Source of the DNA: Bathymodiolus brooksi | Taxonomy: Eukaryota > Mollusca > Bivalvia > Mytilida > Modiolidae | Direction of reading: 5' to 3' | NCBI GenBank assembly: GCA_963680875.1 | Contig: OY804588.1 | Coordinates: forward strand, 79,756,829-79,820,828 | Length of the DNA: 64,000 bases | Shown here: positions 37,241 through 50,530 of the stretch, one piece after another | Layout: each line of letters begins with the position of its first letter | Numbering within the stretch: position 1 is the first letter of the stretch | Made by a program: the position numbers and the translations under genes | The notes under the pieces: generated by a model | Seen by the model: only the letters and a program-made list of their open reading frames with translations | What the model was told of the DNA's origin: nothing | Databases searched by the model: none

Positions 37241-40153
37241 TACTGTAATCTATTTTAGTAGGGTTCGTTGTTGTTCTATCTTTGGTTTTCTATGTAGTGT
37301 TTTACCGTAATCTGTTTTAGTAGGGTTCGTTGTTGTTCTATCTCTGGTTTTCTATGTAGTGTTTTACTGTAATCTGTTTTAGTAGGGTTCGTTGTTGTTC
37401 TATCTTTTGTTTTCTATGTAGTGTTTTACTGTAATCTGCTTTAGTGGGGTTCGTTGTTGTTCTATCTCTACTTTTCTATGTAGTGTTTTATCGTAATCTG
37501 TTTTAGTAGAGTTCGTTGTTGTTCTATCTTTGGTTTTCTATGTAGTGTTTTACCGTAATCTGTTTTAGTAGAGTTCGTTGTTGTTCTATCTTTTGTTTTC
37601 TATGTAGTGTTTTACTGTAATCTGTTTTAGTAGGGTTCGTTGTTGTTCTATCTTTTGTTTTCTATGTAGTGTTTTACTGTAATCTGTTTTAGTAGAGTTC
37701 GTTGTTGTTCTATCTTTTGTTTTCTATGTAGTGTTTTACTGTAATCTGCTTTAGTGGGGTTCGTTGTTGTTCTATCTTTAGTTTTCTATGTAGTGTTTTA
37801 TCGTAATCTGTTTTAGTAGAGTTCGTTGTTGTTCTATCTTTGGTTTTCTATGTAGTGTTTTACCGTAATCTGTTTTAGTAGAGTTCGTTGTTGTTCTATC
37901 TTTTGTTTTCTATGTAGTGTTTTACCGTAATCTGTTTTAGTAGAGTTCGTTGTTGTTCTATCTTTGGTTTTCTATGTAGTGTTTTACCGTAATCTGTTCT
38001 AGTAGAGTTCGTTGTTTTTCTATCTTTGGTTTTCTATGTAGTGTTTTACTGTAATCTATTTTAGTAGGGTTCGTTGTTGTTCTATCTTTGGTTTTCTATG
38101 TAGTGTTTTACCGTAATCTGTTTTAGTAGGGTTCGTTGTTGTTCTATCTTTTGTTTTCTATGTAGTGTTTTACTGTAATCTGTTTTAGTAGGGTTCGTTG
38201 TTGTTCTATCTTTGGTTTTCTATGTAGTGTTTTACTGTAATCTGTTTTAGTAGGGTTCGTTGTTGTTCTATCTTTGGTTTTCTATGTAGTGTTTTATCGT
38301 AATCTGTTTTAGTAGAGTTCGTTGTTGTTCTATCTTTGGTTTTCTATGTAGTGTTTTACCGTAATCTGTTTTAGTAGAGTTCGTTGTTGTTCTATCTTTT
38401 GTTTTCTATGTAGTGTTTTACTGTAATCTGTTCTAGTAGAGTTCGTTGTTTTTCTATCTTTGGTTTTCTATGTAGTGTTTTACTGTAATCTATTTTAGTA
38501 GGGTTCGTTGTTGTTCTATCTTTTGTTTTCTATGTAGTGTTTTACCGTAATCTGTTTTAGTAGGGTTCGTTGTTGTTCTATCTTTGGTTTTCTATGTAGT
38601 GTTTTACCGTAATCTGTTTTAGAAGGGTTCGTTGTTGTTCTATCTTTTGTTTTCTATGTAGTGTTTTGCTGTAATCTGTTTTAGTAGGGTTCGTTGTTGT
38701 TCTATCTTTTGTTTTCTATGTAGTGTTTTACCGTAATCTGTTTTAGTAGGGTTCGTTGTTGTTCTATCTTTTGTTTTCTATGTAGTGTTTTACTGTAATC
38801 TGTTTTAGTAGGGTTCGTTGTTGTTCTATCTTTTGTTTTCTATGTAGTGTTTTACTGTTATCTGTTTTAGTAGGGTTCGTTGTTGTTCTATCTTTGGTTT
38901 TCTATGTAGTGTTTTACTGTAATCTGTTTTAGTTGGGTTCGTTGTTGTTCTATCTTTGATTTTCTATGTAGTGTTTTACCGTAATCTGTTTTAGTAGAGT
39001 TCGTTGTTGTTCTATCTTTGGTTTTCTATGTAGTGTTTACCGTAATCTGTTTTAGTTGGGTTCGTTGTTGTTCTATCTTTGATTTTCTATGTAGTGTTTT
39101 ACCGTAATTTATTTTAGTAAGGTTCGTTGTTGTTTTCTCTTTAGTTTTCTATGTAGTGTTTTACCGTAATCTGTTTTAGTAGGGTTCGTTGTTGTTCTAT
39201 CTTTGGTTTTCTATGTAGTGTTTTGCTGTAATCTGTTTTAGTAGGGTTCGTTGTTGTTCTATCTTTTGTTTTCTATGTAGTGTTTTACCGTAATCTGTTT
39301 TAGTAGGGTTCGTTGTTGTTCTATCTTTTGTTTTCTATGTAGTGTTTTACCGTAATCTGTTTTAGTAGGGTTCGTTGTTGTTCTATCTTTTGTTTTCTAT
39401 GTAGTGTTTTACTGTAATCTATTTTAGTAGGGTTCGTTGTTGTTCTATCTTTGGTTTTCTATGTAGTGTTTTACCGTAATCTGTTTTAGTAGAGTTCGTT
39501 GTTGTTCTATCTTTGATTTTCTATGTAGTGTTTTACCGTAATTTATTTTAGTAGGGTTCGTTGTTGTTTTCTCTTTAGTTTTCTATGTAGTGTTTTACCG
39601 TAATTTATTTTAGTAAGGTTCGTTGTTGTTCTATCTTTAGTTTTCTATGTAGTGTTTTACTGTAATCTGTTTTAGTAGGATTCGTTGTTGTTCTATCTCT
39701 GGTTTTCTATGTAGTGTTTTACCGTAATCTGTTTTAGTAGAGTTCGTTGTTGTTCTATCTTTGGTTTTCTATGTAGTGTTTTACAGTAATCTGTTTTAGT
39801 AGGGTTCGTTGTTGTTCTATCTCTGGTTTTCTATGTAGTGTTTTATCGTAATATGTTTTAGTAGAGTTCGTTGTTGTTCTATCTTTGGTTTTCTATGTAG
39901 TGTTTTACTGTAATCTGTCTTAGTAGAGTTCGTTGTTGTTTTATCTTTAGTTTTCTATGTAGTGTTTTACCGTAATCTGTTTTAGTAGGGTTCGTTGTTG
40001 TTCTATCTCTGGTTTTCTATGTAGTGTTTTACTGTAATCTATTTTAGTAGGGATCGTTGTTGTTCTATCTTTGGTTTTCTATGTAGTGTTTTACTGTAAT
40101 CTGTTTTAGTAGAGTTCGTTGTTGTTCTATCTTTTGTTTTCTATGTAGTGTTT
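37241..40153 (+). repeat. 47-monomer HOR unit, first copy
   Basis: The rare TCTCTACTTTTC monomer at 37468 recurs at 40381, 2,913 bp on (47 x 62 minus one, matching a 61-bp monomer near 39035). Around it the order of TTTTG, GCTTTAG, TATCG and CTAG + GTTTTTC monomers is the same in both. TTTTG-type monomers are unusually frequent here. Confidence 0.8.
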
Positions 40154-43100
40154 TACTGTAATCTATTTTAGTAGGGTTCGTTGTTGTTCTATCTTTGGTT
40201 TTCTATGTAGTGTTTTACCGTAATCTGTTTTAGTAGGGTTCGTTGTTGTTCTATCTCTGGTTTTCTATGTAGTGTTTTACTGTAATCTGTTTTAGTAGGG
40301 TTCGTTGTTGTTCTATCTTTTGTTTTCTATGTAGTGTTTTACTGTATTCTGCTTTAGTGGGGTTCGTTGTTGTTCTATCTCTACTTTTCTATGTAGTGTT
40401 TTATCGTAATCTGTTTTAGTAGAGTTCGTTGTTGTTCTATCTTTGGTTTTCTATGTAGTGTTTTACCGTAATCTGTTTTAGTAGAGTTCGTTGTTGTTCT
40501 ATCTTTTGTTTTCTATGTAGTGTTTTACTGTAATCTGTTTTAGTAGGGTTCGTTGTTGTTCTATCTTTTGTTTTCTATGTAGTGTTTTACTGTAATCTGT
40601 TTTAGTAGAGTTCGTTGTTGTTCTATCTTTTGTTTTCTATGTAGTGTTTTACTGTAATCTGCTTTAGTGGGGTTCGTTGTTGTTCTATCTTTAGTTTTCT
40701 ATGTAGTGTTTTATCGTAATCTGTTTTAGTAGAGTTCGTTGTTGTTCTATCTTTGGTTTTCTATGTAGTGTTTTACCGTAATCTGTTTTAGTAGAGTTCG
40801 TTGTTGTTCTATCTTTTGTTTTCTATGTAGTGTTTTACCGTAATCTGTTTTAGTAGAGTTCGTTGTTGTTCTATCTTTGGTTTTCTATGTAGTGTTTTAC
40901 CGTAATCTGTTCTAGTAGAGTTCGTTGTTTTTCTATCTTTGGTTTTCTATGTAGTGTTTTACTGTAATCTATTTTAGTAGGGTTCGTTGTTGTTCTATCT
41001 TTGGTTTTCTATGTAGTGTTTTACCGTAATCTGTTTTAGTAGGGTTCGTTGTTGTTCTATCTTTTGTTTTCTATGTAGTGTTTTACTGTAATCTGTTTTA
41101 GTAGGGTTCGTTGTTGTTCTATCTTTGGTTTTCTATGTAGTGTTTTACTGTAATCTGTTTTAGTAGGGTTCGTTGTTGTTCTATCTTTGGTTTTCTATGT
41201 AGTGTTTTATCGTAATCTGTTTTAGTAGAGTTCGTTGTTGTTCTATCTTTGGTTTTCTATGTAGTGTTTTACCGTAATCTGTTTTAGTAGAGTTCGTTGT
41301 TGTTCTATCTTTTGTTTTCTATGTAGTGTTTTACTGTAATCTGTTCTAGTAGAGTTCGTTGTTTTTCTTTCTTTGGTTTTCTATGTAATGTTTTACTGTA
41401 ATCTATTTTAGTAGGGTTCGTTGTTGTTCTATCTTTTGTTTTCTATGTAGTGTTTTACCGTAATCTGTTTAAGTAGGGTTCGTTGTTGTTCTATCTTTGG
41501 TTTTCTATGTAGTGTTTTACCGTAATCTGTTTTAGTAGGGTTCGTTGTTGTTCTATCTTTGGTTTTCTATGTAGTGTTTTGCTGTAATCTGTTTTAGTAG
41601 GGTTCGTTGTTGTTCTATCTTTTGTTTTCTATGTAGTGTTTTACCGTAATCTGTTTTAGTAGGGTTCGTTGTTGTTCTATCTTTTGTTTTCTATGTAGTG
41701 TTTTACTGTAATCTGTTTTAGTAGGGTTCGTTGTTGTTCTATCTTTTGTTTTCTATGTAGTGTTTTACTGTAATCTGTTTTAGTAGGGTTCGTTGTTGTT
41801 CTATCTTTTGTTTTCTATGTAGTGTTTTACTGTAATCTGCTTTAGTGGGGTTCGTTGTTGTTTTATCTTTGGTTTTCTATGTAGTGGTTTTACTGTAATC
41901 TGTTTTAGTAGGGTTCGTTGTTGTTCTATCTTTGGTTTTCTATGTAGTGTTTTACTGTAATCTGTTTTAGTTGGGTTCGTTGTTGTTCTATCTTTGATTT
42001 TCTATGTAGTGTTTTACCGTAATCTGTTTTAGTAGAGTTCGTTGTTGTTCTATCTTTGGTTTTCTATGTAGTGTTTTACCGTAATCTGTTTTAGTAGAGT
42101 TCGTTGTTGTTCTATCTTTGGTTTTCTATGTAGTGTTTTACCGTAATCTGTTTTAGTAGGGTTCGTTGTTGTTCTATCTTTGGTTTTCTATGTAGTGTTT
42201 TACTGTAATCTGTTTTAGTTGGGTTCGTTGTTGTTCTATCTCTGGTTTTCTATATAGTGTTTTACCGTAATCTGTTTTAGTAGAGTTCGTTGTTGTTCTA
42301 TCTTTGGTTTTCTATATAGTGTTTTACCGTAATCTGTTTTAGTAGGGTTCGTTGTTGTTCTATCTTTGGTTTTCTATGTAGTGTTTTGCTGTAATCTGTT
42401 TTAGTAGGGTTCGTTGTTGTTCTATCTTTTGTTTTCTATGTAGTGTTTTACCGTAATCTGTTTTAGTAGGGTTCGTTGTTGTTCTATCTTTTGTTTTCTA
42501 TGTAGTGTTTTACCGTAATCTGTTTTAGTAGGGTTCGTTGTTGTTCTATCTTTTGTTTTCTATGTAGTGTTTTACTGTAATCTGTTTTAGTAGGGTTCGT
42601 TGTTGTTCTATCTTTTGTTTTCTATGAAGTGTTTTACTGTAATCTGCTTTAGTGGGGTTCGTTGTTGTTTTATCTTTGGTTTTCTATGTAGTGTTTTACT
42701 GTAATCTGTTTTAGTAGGGTTCGTTGTTGTTCTATCTTTGGTTTTCTATGTAGTGTTTTACCGTAATCTGTTTTAGTAGGGTTCGTTGTTGTTCTATCTA
42801 TGGTTTTCTATGTAGTGTTTTACCGTAATCTGTTTTAGTAGAGTTCGTTGTTGTTCTATCTTTGGTTTTCTATGTAGTGTTTTACCGTAATCTGTTTTAG
42901 TTGGGTTCGTTGTTGTTCTATCTTTGATTTTCTATGTAGTGTTTTACCGTAATTTATTTTAGTAGGGTTCGTTGTTGTTTTCTCTTTAGTTTTCTATGTA
43001 GTGTTTTACCGTAATTTATTTTAGTAAGGTTCGTTGTTGTTCTATCTTTGGTTTTCTATGTAGTGTTTTACCGTAATCTGTTTTAGTAGAGTTCGTTGTT

Positions 43101-43640
43101 GTTCTATCTTTGGTTTTCTATGTAGTGTTTTACCGTAATCTGTTTTAGTAGAGTTCGTTGTTGTTCTATCTTTTGTTTTCTATGTAGTGTTTTACCGTAA
43201 TCTGTTCTAGTAGAGTTCGTTGTTTTTCTATCTTTGGTTTTCTATGTAGTGTTTTAATGTAATCTATTTTAGTAGGGTTCGTTGTTGTTCTATCTTTTGT
43301 TTTCTATGTAGTGTTTTTCCGTAATCTGTTTTAGTGGGGTTCGTGGTTGTTCTATCTTTAGTTTTCTATGTAGTGTTTTACTGTAATCTCTTTTAGTAGG
43401 GTTCGTTGTTGTTTTATCTTTGGTTTTCTATGTAGTGTTTTACCGTAAACTGTTTTAGTAGGGTTCGTTGTTGTTCTATCTTTGGTTTTCTATGTAGTGG
43501 TTTACCGTAATCTGTTTTAGTAGAGTTCGTTGTTGTTCTATCTTTGATTTTCTATGTAATGTTTTACCGTAATCTGTTTTAGTTGAGTTCGTTGTTGTTC
43601 TATCTTTGATTTTCTATGTAGTGTTTTACCGTAATTTATT
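40154..43640 (+). repeat. 47-51-monomer HOR unit, second copy
   Basis: This follows the order of 37241-40153, but the offset grows from 2,913 bp to 3,038 (AGTTGGG at 38931 and 41969) and then 3,163 (TTTTGCTG near 39225 and 42388). Monomers have therefore been inserted step by step. A 63-bp monomer (GTGGTTTTACTG) is near 41886 and accounts for one odd base. Single-base changes such as TATTCTGC (about 40345) and TTCTTTC (about 41366) separate it from the first copy. Confidence 0.76.
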
Positions 43641-45810
43641 TTAGTAGGGTTCGTTGTTGTTTTCTCTTTAGTTTTCTATGTAGTGTTTTACTGTAATCTG
43701 TTTTAGTAGGATTCGTTGTTGTTCTATCTCTGGTTTTCTATGTAGTGTTTTACCGTAATCTGTTTTAGTAGAGTTCGTTGTTGTTCTATCTTTGGTTTTC
43801 TATGTAGTGTTTTACAGTAATCTGTTTTAGTAGGGTTCGTTGTTGTTCTATCTCTGGTTTTCTATGTAGTGTTTTACCGTAATCTGTTTTAGTAGAGTTC
43901 GTTGTTGTTCTATCTTTGGTTTTCTATGTAGTGTTTTACTGTAATCTGTTTTAGTAGAGTTCGTTGTTGTTTTATCTTTAGTTTTCTATGTAGTGTTTTA
44001 CCGTAATTTATTTTAGTAGAGTTCGTTGTTGTTCTATCTCTGGTTTTCTATGTAGTGTTTTACTGTAATCTGTTTTAGTAGGGTTCGTTGTTGTTCTATC
44101 TCTGGTTTTCTATGTAGTGTTTTACGTAATCTGTTTTAGTAGAGTTCGTTGTTGTTCTATCTTTAGTTTACTATGTAGTGTTTTACCGTAATTTATTTTA
44201 GTAGGGTTCGTTGTTGTTCTATCTTTGGTTTTCTATGTAGTGTTTTATCGTAATCTGTTTTAGTAGAGTTCGTTGTTGTTCTATCTTTAGTTTTCTATGT
44301 AGTGTTTTACCGTAATTTATTTTAGTAGGGTTCGTTGTAGTTCGATCTCTGGTTTTCTATGTAGTGTTTTACTGTAATCTGTTTTAGTAGAGTTCGTTGT
44401 TGTTCTATCTTTGGTTTTCTATGTAGTGTTTTACCGTAATCTGTTTTAGTAGGGTTCGTTGTGGTTCTATCTTTGGTTTTCTATGTAGTGTTTTACTGTA
44501 ATCTGCTTTAGTGGGGTTCGTTGTTGTTCTATCTCTAGTTTTCTATGTAGTGTTTTACTGTAATCTGTTTTAGTGGGGTTCGTTGTTTTTCTATCTTTGG
44601 TTTTCTATGTAGTGTTTTAACCGTAATCTATTTTAGTAGGGTTCGTTGTTGTTCTATCTTTGGTTTTCTATGTAGTGTTTTACTGTAATTTGTTTTAGTA
44701 GAGTTCGTTGTTGTTTTCTCTTTGGTTTTCTATGTAGTGTTTTGCTGTAATCTGTTTTAGTAGGGTTCGTTGTTGTTCTATCTTTGGTTTTCTATGTAGT
44801 GTTTTACCGTAATCTGTTTTAGTAGGGTTTGTAGTTGTCCTATGTTTAGTTTTCTATGTAGTGTTTTGCTGTAATCTGTTTTTGAAGGGTTCGTTGTTGT
44901 TCTATCTTTGGTTTTCTATGTAGTGTTTTGCTGTAATTTATTTTAGTAGGGTTCGTTGTTGTTTTCTCTTTGGTTTTCTATGTAGTGTTTTACCGTAATC
45001 TGTTTTAGTAGGGTTCGTTGTTGTTCTATCTTTGGTTTTCTATGTAGTGTTTTACTGTAATTTATTTTAGTAGGGTTCGTTGTTGTTCTATCTTTGGTTT
45101 TCTATGTAGTGTTTTACCGTAATTTATTTTAATAGGGTTCGTTGTTGTTTTCTCTTTGGTTTTCTATGTAGTGTTTTACCGTAATTTATTTTAGTAGGGT
45201 TCGTTGTTGTTTTATCTTTGGTTTTCTATGTAGTGTTTTACTGTAATCTGTTTTAGTAGAGTTCGTTGTTTTTCTATCTTTACTTTTCTATGTAGTGTTT
45301 TACAGTAATCTGTTTTAGTGGGGTTCGTTGTTGTTCAATCTTTGGTTTTCTATGTAGTGTTTTACCGTAATCTGTTTTAGTAGGGTTCATTGTTGTTCTA
45401 TCTTTGGTTTTCTATGTAGTGTTTTACCGTAATCTGTTTTAGTAGAGTTCGTTGTTGTTCTATCTTTGGTTTTCTATGTAGTGTTTTACCGTAATCTGTT
45501 TTAGTAGAGTTCGTTGTTGTTCTATCTTTGGTTTTCTATGTAGTGTTTTATCGTAATCTGTTTTAGTAAGGTTCGTTGTTGTTCTATCTCTGGTTTTCTA
45601 TGTAGTGTTTTACCGTAATCTGTTTTAGTAGAGTTCGTTGTTGTTCTATCTTTGGTTTTCTATGTAGTGTTTTACAGTAATCTGTTTTAGTAGGGTTTGT
45701 AGTTGTCCTATGTTTAGTTTTCTATGTAGTGTTTTGCTGTAATCTGTTTTTGAAGGGTTCGTTGTTGTTCTATCTTTGGTTTTCTATGTAGTGTTTTGCT
45801 GTAATTTATT
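43641..45810 (+). repeat. 35-monomer HOR unit, first copy (2,170 bp)
   Basis: Markers TTTACGTAATC (61-bp monomer, 44121), AGTTTACTATG, GTAGTTCGATC, GTGGTTC, AACCG (about 44619), TGTAGTTGTCC and TTTTTGAAGGG recur exactly 2,170 bp (35 x 62) later. The last 200 bp repeat the TGTAGTTGTCC / TTTTTGAAGGG pair already present near 44830-44890, so the join between the two units lies inside that pair. Confidence 0.88.
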
Positions 45811-47770
45811 TTAGTAGGGTTCGTTGTTGTTTTCTCTTTAGTTTTCTATGTAGTGTTTTACTGTAATCTGTTTTAGTAGGATTCGTTGTTGTTCTATCTC
45901 TGGTTTTCTATGTAGTGTTTTACCGTAATCTGTTTTAGTAGAGTTCGTTGTTGTTCTATCTTTGGTTTTCTATGTAGTGTTTTACAGTAATCTGTTTTAG
46001 TAGGGTTCGTTGTTGTTCTATCTCTGGTTTTCTATGTAGTGTTTTACCGTAATCTGTTTTAGTAGAGTTCGTTGTTGTTCTATCTTTGGTTTTCTATGTA
46101 GTGTTTTACTGTAATCTGTTTTAGTAGAGTTCGTTGTTGTTTTATCTTTAGTTTTCTATGTAGTGTTTTACCGTAATTTATTTTAGTAGAGTTCGTTGTT
46201 GTTCTATCTCTGGTTTTCTATGTAGTGTTTTACTGTAATCTGTTTTAGTAGGGTTCGTTGTTGTTCTATCTTTGGTTTTCTATGTAGTGTTTTACGTAAT
46301 CTGTTTTAGTAAAGTTCGTTGTTGTTCTATCTTTAGTTTACTATGTAGTGTTTTACCGTAATTTATTTTAGTAGGGTTCGTTGTTGTTCTATCTTTGGTT
46401 TTCTATGTAGTGTTTTATCGTAATCTGTTTTAGTAGAGTTCGTTGTTGTTCTATCTTTAGTTTTCTATGTAGTGTTTTACCGTAATTTATTTTAGTAGGG
46501 TTCGTTGTAGTTCGATCTCTGGTTTTCTATGTAGTGTTTTACTGTAATCTGTTTTAGTAGAGTTCGTTGTTGTTCTATCTTTGGTTTTCTATGTAGTGTT
46601 TTACCGTAATCTGTTTTAGTAGGGTTCGTTGTGGTTCTATCTTTGGTTTTCTATGTAGTGTTTTACTGTAATCTGCTTTAGTGGGGTTCGTTGTTGTTCT
46701 ATCTCTAGTTTTCTATGTAGTGTTTTACTGTAATCTGTTTTAGTGGGGTTCGTTGTTTTTCTATCTTTGGTTTTCATTGTAGTGTTTTAACCGTAATCTA
46801 TTTTAGTAGGGTTCGTTGTTGTTCTATCTTTGGTTTTCTATGTAGTGTTTTACTGTAATTTGTTTTAGTAGAGTTCGTTGTTGTTTTCTCTTTGGTTTTC
46901 TATGTAGTGTTTTGCTGTAATCTGTTTTAGTAGGGTTCGTTGTTGTTCTATCTTTGGTTTTCTATGTAGTGTTTTACCGTAATCTGTTTTAGTAGGGTTT
47001 GTAGTTGTCCTATGTTTAGTTTTCTATGTAGTGTTTTGCTGTAATCTGTTTTTGAAGGGTTCGTTGTTGTTCTATCTTTGGTTTTCTATGTAGTGTTTTG
47101 CTGTAATTTATTTTAGTAGGGTTCGTTGTTGTTTTCTCTTTGGTTTTCTATGTAGTGTTTTACCGTAATCTGTTTTAGTAGGGTTCGTTGTTGTTCTATC
47201 TTTGGTTTTCTATGTAGTGTTTTACTGTAATTTATTTTAGTAGGGTTCGTTGTTGTTCTATCTTTGGTTTTCTATGTAGTGTTTTACCGTAATTTATTTT
47301 AATAGGGTTCGTTGTTGTTTTCTCTTTGGTTTTCTATGTAGTGTTTTACCGTAATTTATTTTAGTAGGGTTCGTTGTTGTTTTATCTTTGGTTTTCTATG
47401 TAGTGTTTTACTGTAATCTGTTTTAGTAGAGTTCGTTGTTTTTCTATCTTTACTTTTCTATGTAGTGTTTTACAGTAATCTGTTTTAGTGGGGTTCGTTG
47501 TTGTTCAATCTTTGGTTTTCTATGTAGTGTTTTACCGTAATCTGTTTTAGTAGGGTTCATTGTTGTTCTATCTTTGGTTTTCTATGTAGTGTTTTACCGT
47601 AATCTGTTTTAGTAGAGTTCGTTGTTGTTCTATCTTTGGTTTTCTATGTAGTGTTTTACCGTAATCTGTTTTAGTAGAGTTCGTTGTTGTTCTATCTTTG
47701 GTTTTCTATGTAGTGTTTTATCGTAATCTGTTTTAGTAAGGTTCGTTGTTGTTCTATCTCTGGTTTTCTA
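45811..47770 (+). repeat. 35-monomer HOR unit, second copy
   Basis: This repeats 43641 to about 45600 at 2,170 bp with few differences. Ones I see are TAAAGTTCG near 46310, CTTTGG for CTCTGG near 46270, and TTTTCATTGTAG near 46775, where copy 1 has TTTTCTATGTAG. The high similarity suggests a recent tandem duplication. From about 47770 variants such as GAGAGGTTGG appear and homology ends. Confidence 0.86.
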
Positions 47771-49800
47771 TGTAGTGTTTTACCGTGATCTGTTTTAGAG
47801 AGGTTGGTTGTTGTTCTATCTTTGGTTTTTTATGTAGTGTTTTATCGTAATCTGATTTAGTAGAGTTCGTTGTTGTTTTCTCTTTGGTTTTCTATGTAGT
47901 GTTTTATCGTAATCTGATTTAGTAGGGTTCGTTGTTGTTCAATCTTTGGTGTTCTATGTAGTGTTTTACTGTAATTTATTTTAGTAGGGTTCTTTGTTGT
48001 TCTATCTTTGGTTTTCTATGTAGTGTTTTACCGTAATCTGTTTTAGTAGAGTTCGTTGTTTTCTATGTTTAGTTTTCTATGTAATGTTTTACCGTAATCT
48101 GTTTTAGTAAGGTTCGTTGTTGTTCTATCTTTGGTTTTCTATGTAGTGTTTTACCGTAATTTATTTTAGTAGAGTTCGTTGTTGTTTTCTCTTTGGTTTT
48201 CTATGTAGTGTTTTACTGTAATCTGCTTTAGTGGGGTTCGTTGTTGTTCTATCTCTAGTTTTCTATGTAGTGTTTTATCGTAATCTGTTTTAGTAGAGTT
48301 CGTTGTTGTTCTATCTTTGGTTTTCTATGTAGTGTTTTACCGTAATCTGTTTTAGTTGGGTTCGTTGTTGTTCTGTCTTTGGTTTTCTATGTAGTGTTTT
48401 ACCGTAATTTATTTTAGTAGGGTTCGTTGTTGTTCTATCTTTTGTTTTCTATGTAGTGTTTTACCGTAATCTGTTTTAGTGGGGTTCGTTGTTGTTCTAT
48501 CTTTTGTTTTCTATGTAGTGTTTTACTGTAATCTGCTTTAGTGGGGTTCGTTGTTGTTCTATCTCTAGTTTTCTATGTAGTGTTTTATCGTAATCTGTTT
48601 TAGTAGAGTTCGTTGTTGTTCTATCTTTGGTTTTCTATGTAGTGTTTTACCGTAATCTGTTTTAGTAGAGTTCGTTGTTTTTCTATCTTTGGTTTTCTAT
48701 GTAGTGTTTTACTGTAATCTATTTTAGTAGGGTTCGTGGTTGTTCTATCTTTAGTTTTCTATGTAGTGTTTTACTGTAATCTCTTTTAGTAGGGTTCGTT
48801 GTTGTTTTATCTTTGGTTTTCTATGTAGTGTTTTACTGTAATTTGTTTTAGTAGGGTTCGTTGTTGTTCTATCTTTGGTTTTCTATGTAGTGTTTTACCG
48901 TAATCTGTTTTAGTAGAGTTCGTTGTTGTTCTATCTTTAGTTTTCTATGTAGTGTTTTACCGTAATCTGTTTTAGTTTGGTTCGTTGTTGTTCTATCTTT
49001 GATTTTCTATGTAGTGTTTTACCGTAATTTATTTTAGTAGGGTTCGTTGTTGTTTTCTCTATAGTTTTCTATGTAGTGTTTTACCGTAATTTATTTTTGT
49101 AAGGTTCGTTGTTGTTCTATCTTTGGTTTTCTATGTAGTGTTTTACCGTAATCTGTTTTAGTAGAGTTCGTTGTTGTTCTATCTTTGGTTTTCTATGTAG
49201 TGTTTTACCGTAATCTGTTTTAGTAGAGTTCGTTGTTGTTTTATCTTTAGTTTTCTATGTAGTGTTTTACCGTAATTTATTTGAGTAGAGTTCGTTGTTG
49301 TTCTATCTCTGGTTTTCTATGTAGTGTTTTACTGTAATCTGTTTTAGTAGGGTTCGTTGTTGTTCTATCTTTAGTTTACTATGTAGTGTTTTACCGTAAT
49401 TTATTTTAGTAGGGTTCGTTGTTGTTCTATCTTTGGTTTTCTATGTAGTGTTTTATCGTAATCTGTTTTAGTAGAGTTCGTTGTTGTTCTATCTTTAGTT
49501 TTCTATGTAGTGTTTTACCGTAATTTGTTTTAGTAGGGTTCGTTGTAGTTCAATCTCTGGTTTTCCATGTAGTGTTTTACTGTAATCTGTTTTAGTAGAA
49601 TTCGTTGTTGTTCTATGTTTGGTTTTCTATGTAGTGTTTTACCGTAATCTGTTTTAGTAGGGTTCGTTGTGGTTCTATCTTTGGTTTTCTATGTAGTGTT
49701 TTACTGTAATCTGCTTTAGTGGGGTTCGTTGTTGTTCTATCTCTAGTTTTCTATGTAGTGTTTTACTGTAATCTGTTTTAGTGGGGTTCGTTGTTTTTCT
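47771..49800 (+). repeat. Mixed satellite linking two HOR blocks
   Basis: About 33 monomers here combine pieces seen elsewhere: AATCTGATTT + CAATC + GGTGTTC (as at 29061), a 61-bp GTTGTTTTCTATG monomer (about 48056, as at 35911), GCTTTAG / CTCTAG, GTGGTTG (about 48735) and GTAGTTCAATC (about 49545, as at 44336). It reads as a mosaic made by recombination among the neighbouring families, not a new unit. No gene or other element is seen. Confidence 0.7.
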
Positions 49801-49965
49801 ATCTTTGGTTTTCTATGTAGTGTTTTAACCGTAATCTATTTTAGTAGGGTTCGTTGTTGTTCTATCTCTGGTTTTCTATGTAGTGTTTTACTGTAATTTG
49901 TTTTAGTAGGGTTCGTTGTTGTTTTCTCTTTGGTTTTCTATGTAGTGTTTTGCTGTAATCTGTCT

Positions 49966-49994
49966 TAGTAGAGTTCGTTCTTTAATTTTTTATG
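49966..49994 (+). repeat. 10-bp deletion in a satellite monomer (52-mer)
   Basis: Here GAGTTCGTT is followed directly by CTTTAATTTTTTATG. The partner monomer at about 51826-51854 reads GTTGTTTTAT in between. Ten bases have been lost in the first copy only, about one helical turn. The loss also explains why the offset before this point is 1,853 bp and after it 1,863 bp. Confidence 0.85.
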
Positions 49995-50530
49995 TAGTGT
50001 TTTACCGTAATCTGTTTTAGTAGGGTTTGTAGTTGTCCTATGTTTAGTTTTCTATGTAGTGTTTTGCTGTAATCTGTTTTAGTGGGGTTCGTTGTTGTTC
50101 TATCTTTGGTTTTCTATGTAGTGTTTTACCGTAATTTATTTTAGTAGGGTTCGTTGTTGTTTTATCTTTGGTTTTCTATGTAGTGTTTTACTGTAATTTA
50201 TTTTAGTAGGGTTCGTTGTTGTTTTATCTTTGGTTTTCTATGTAGTGTTTTACTGTAATCTGTTTTAGCAGAGTTCGTTGTTTTTCTATCTTTACTTTTC
50301 TATGTAGTGTTTTACAGTAATCTGTTTTAGTGGGGTTCGTTGTTGTTCAATCTTTGGTTTTCTATGTAGTGTTTTACCGTAATCTGTTTTAGTGGGGTTC
50401 ATTGTTGTTCTATCTTTGGTTTTCTATGTAGTGTTTTACCGTAATTTGTTTTAGTGGGGTTCGTTGTTGTTCTATCTTTGGTTTTCTATGTAGTGTTTTA
50501 CCGTAATTTATTTTAGTAGGGTTCGTTGTT

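Noticed and set aside
26385..46300. TTACGTAA palindromes at about 26391, 44122 and 46292 as binding sites
   Set aside because: They come from loss of one C in CCGTAA, giving a 61-bp monomer. Two of the three are copies of the same event by the 2,170-bp duplication.
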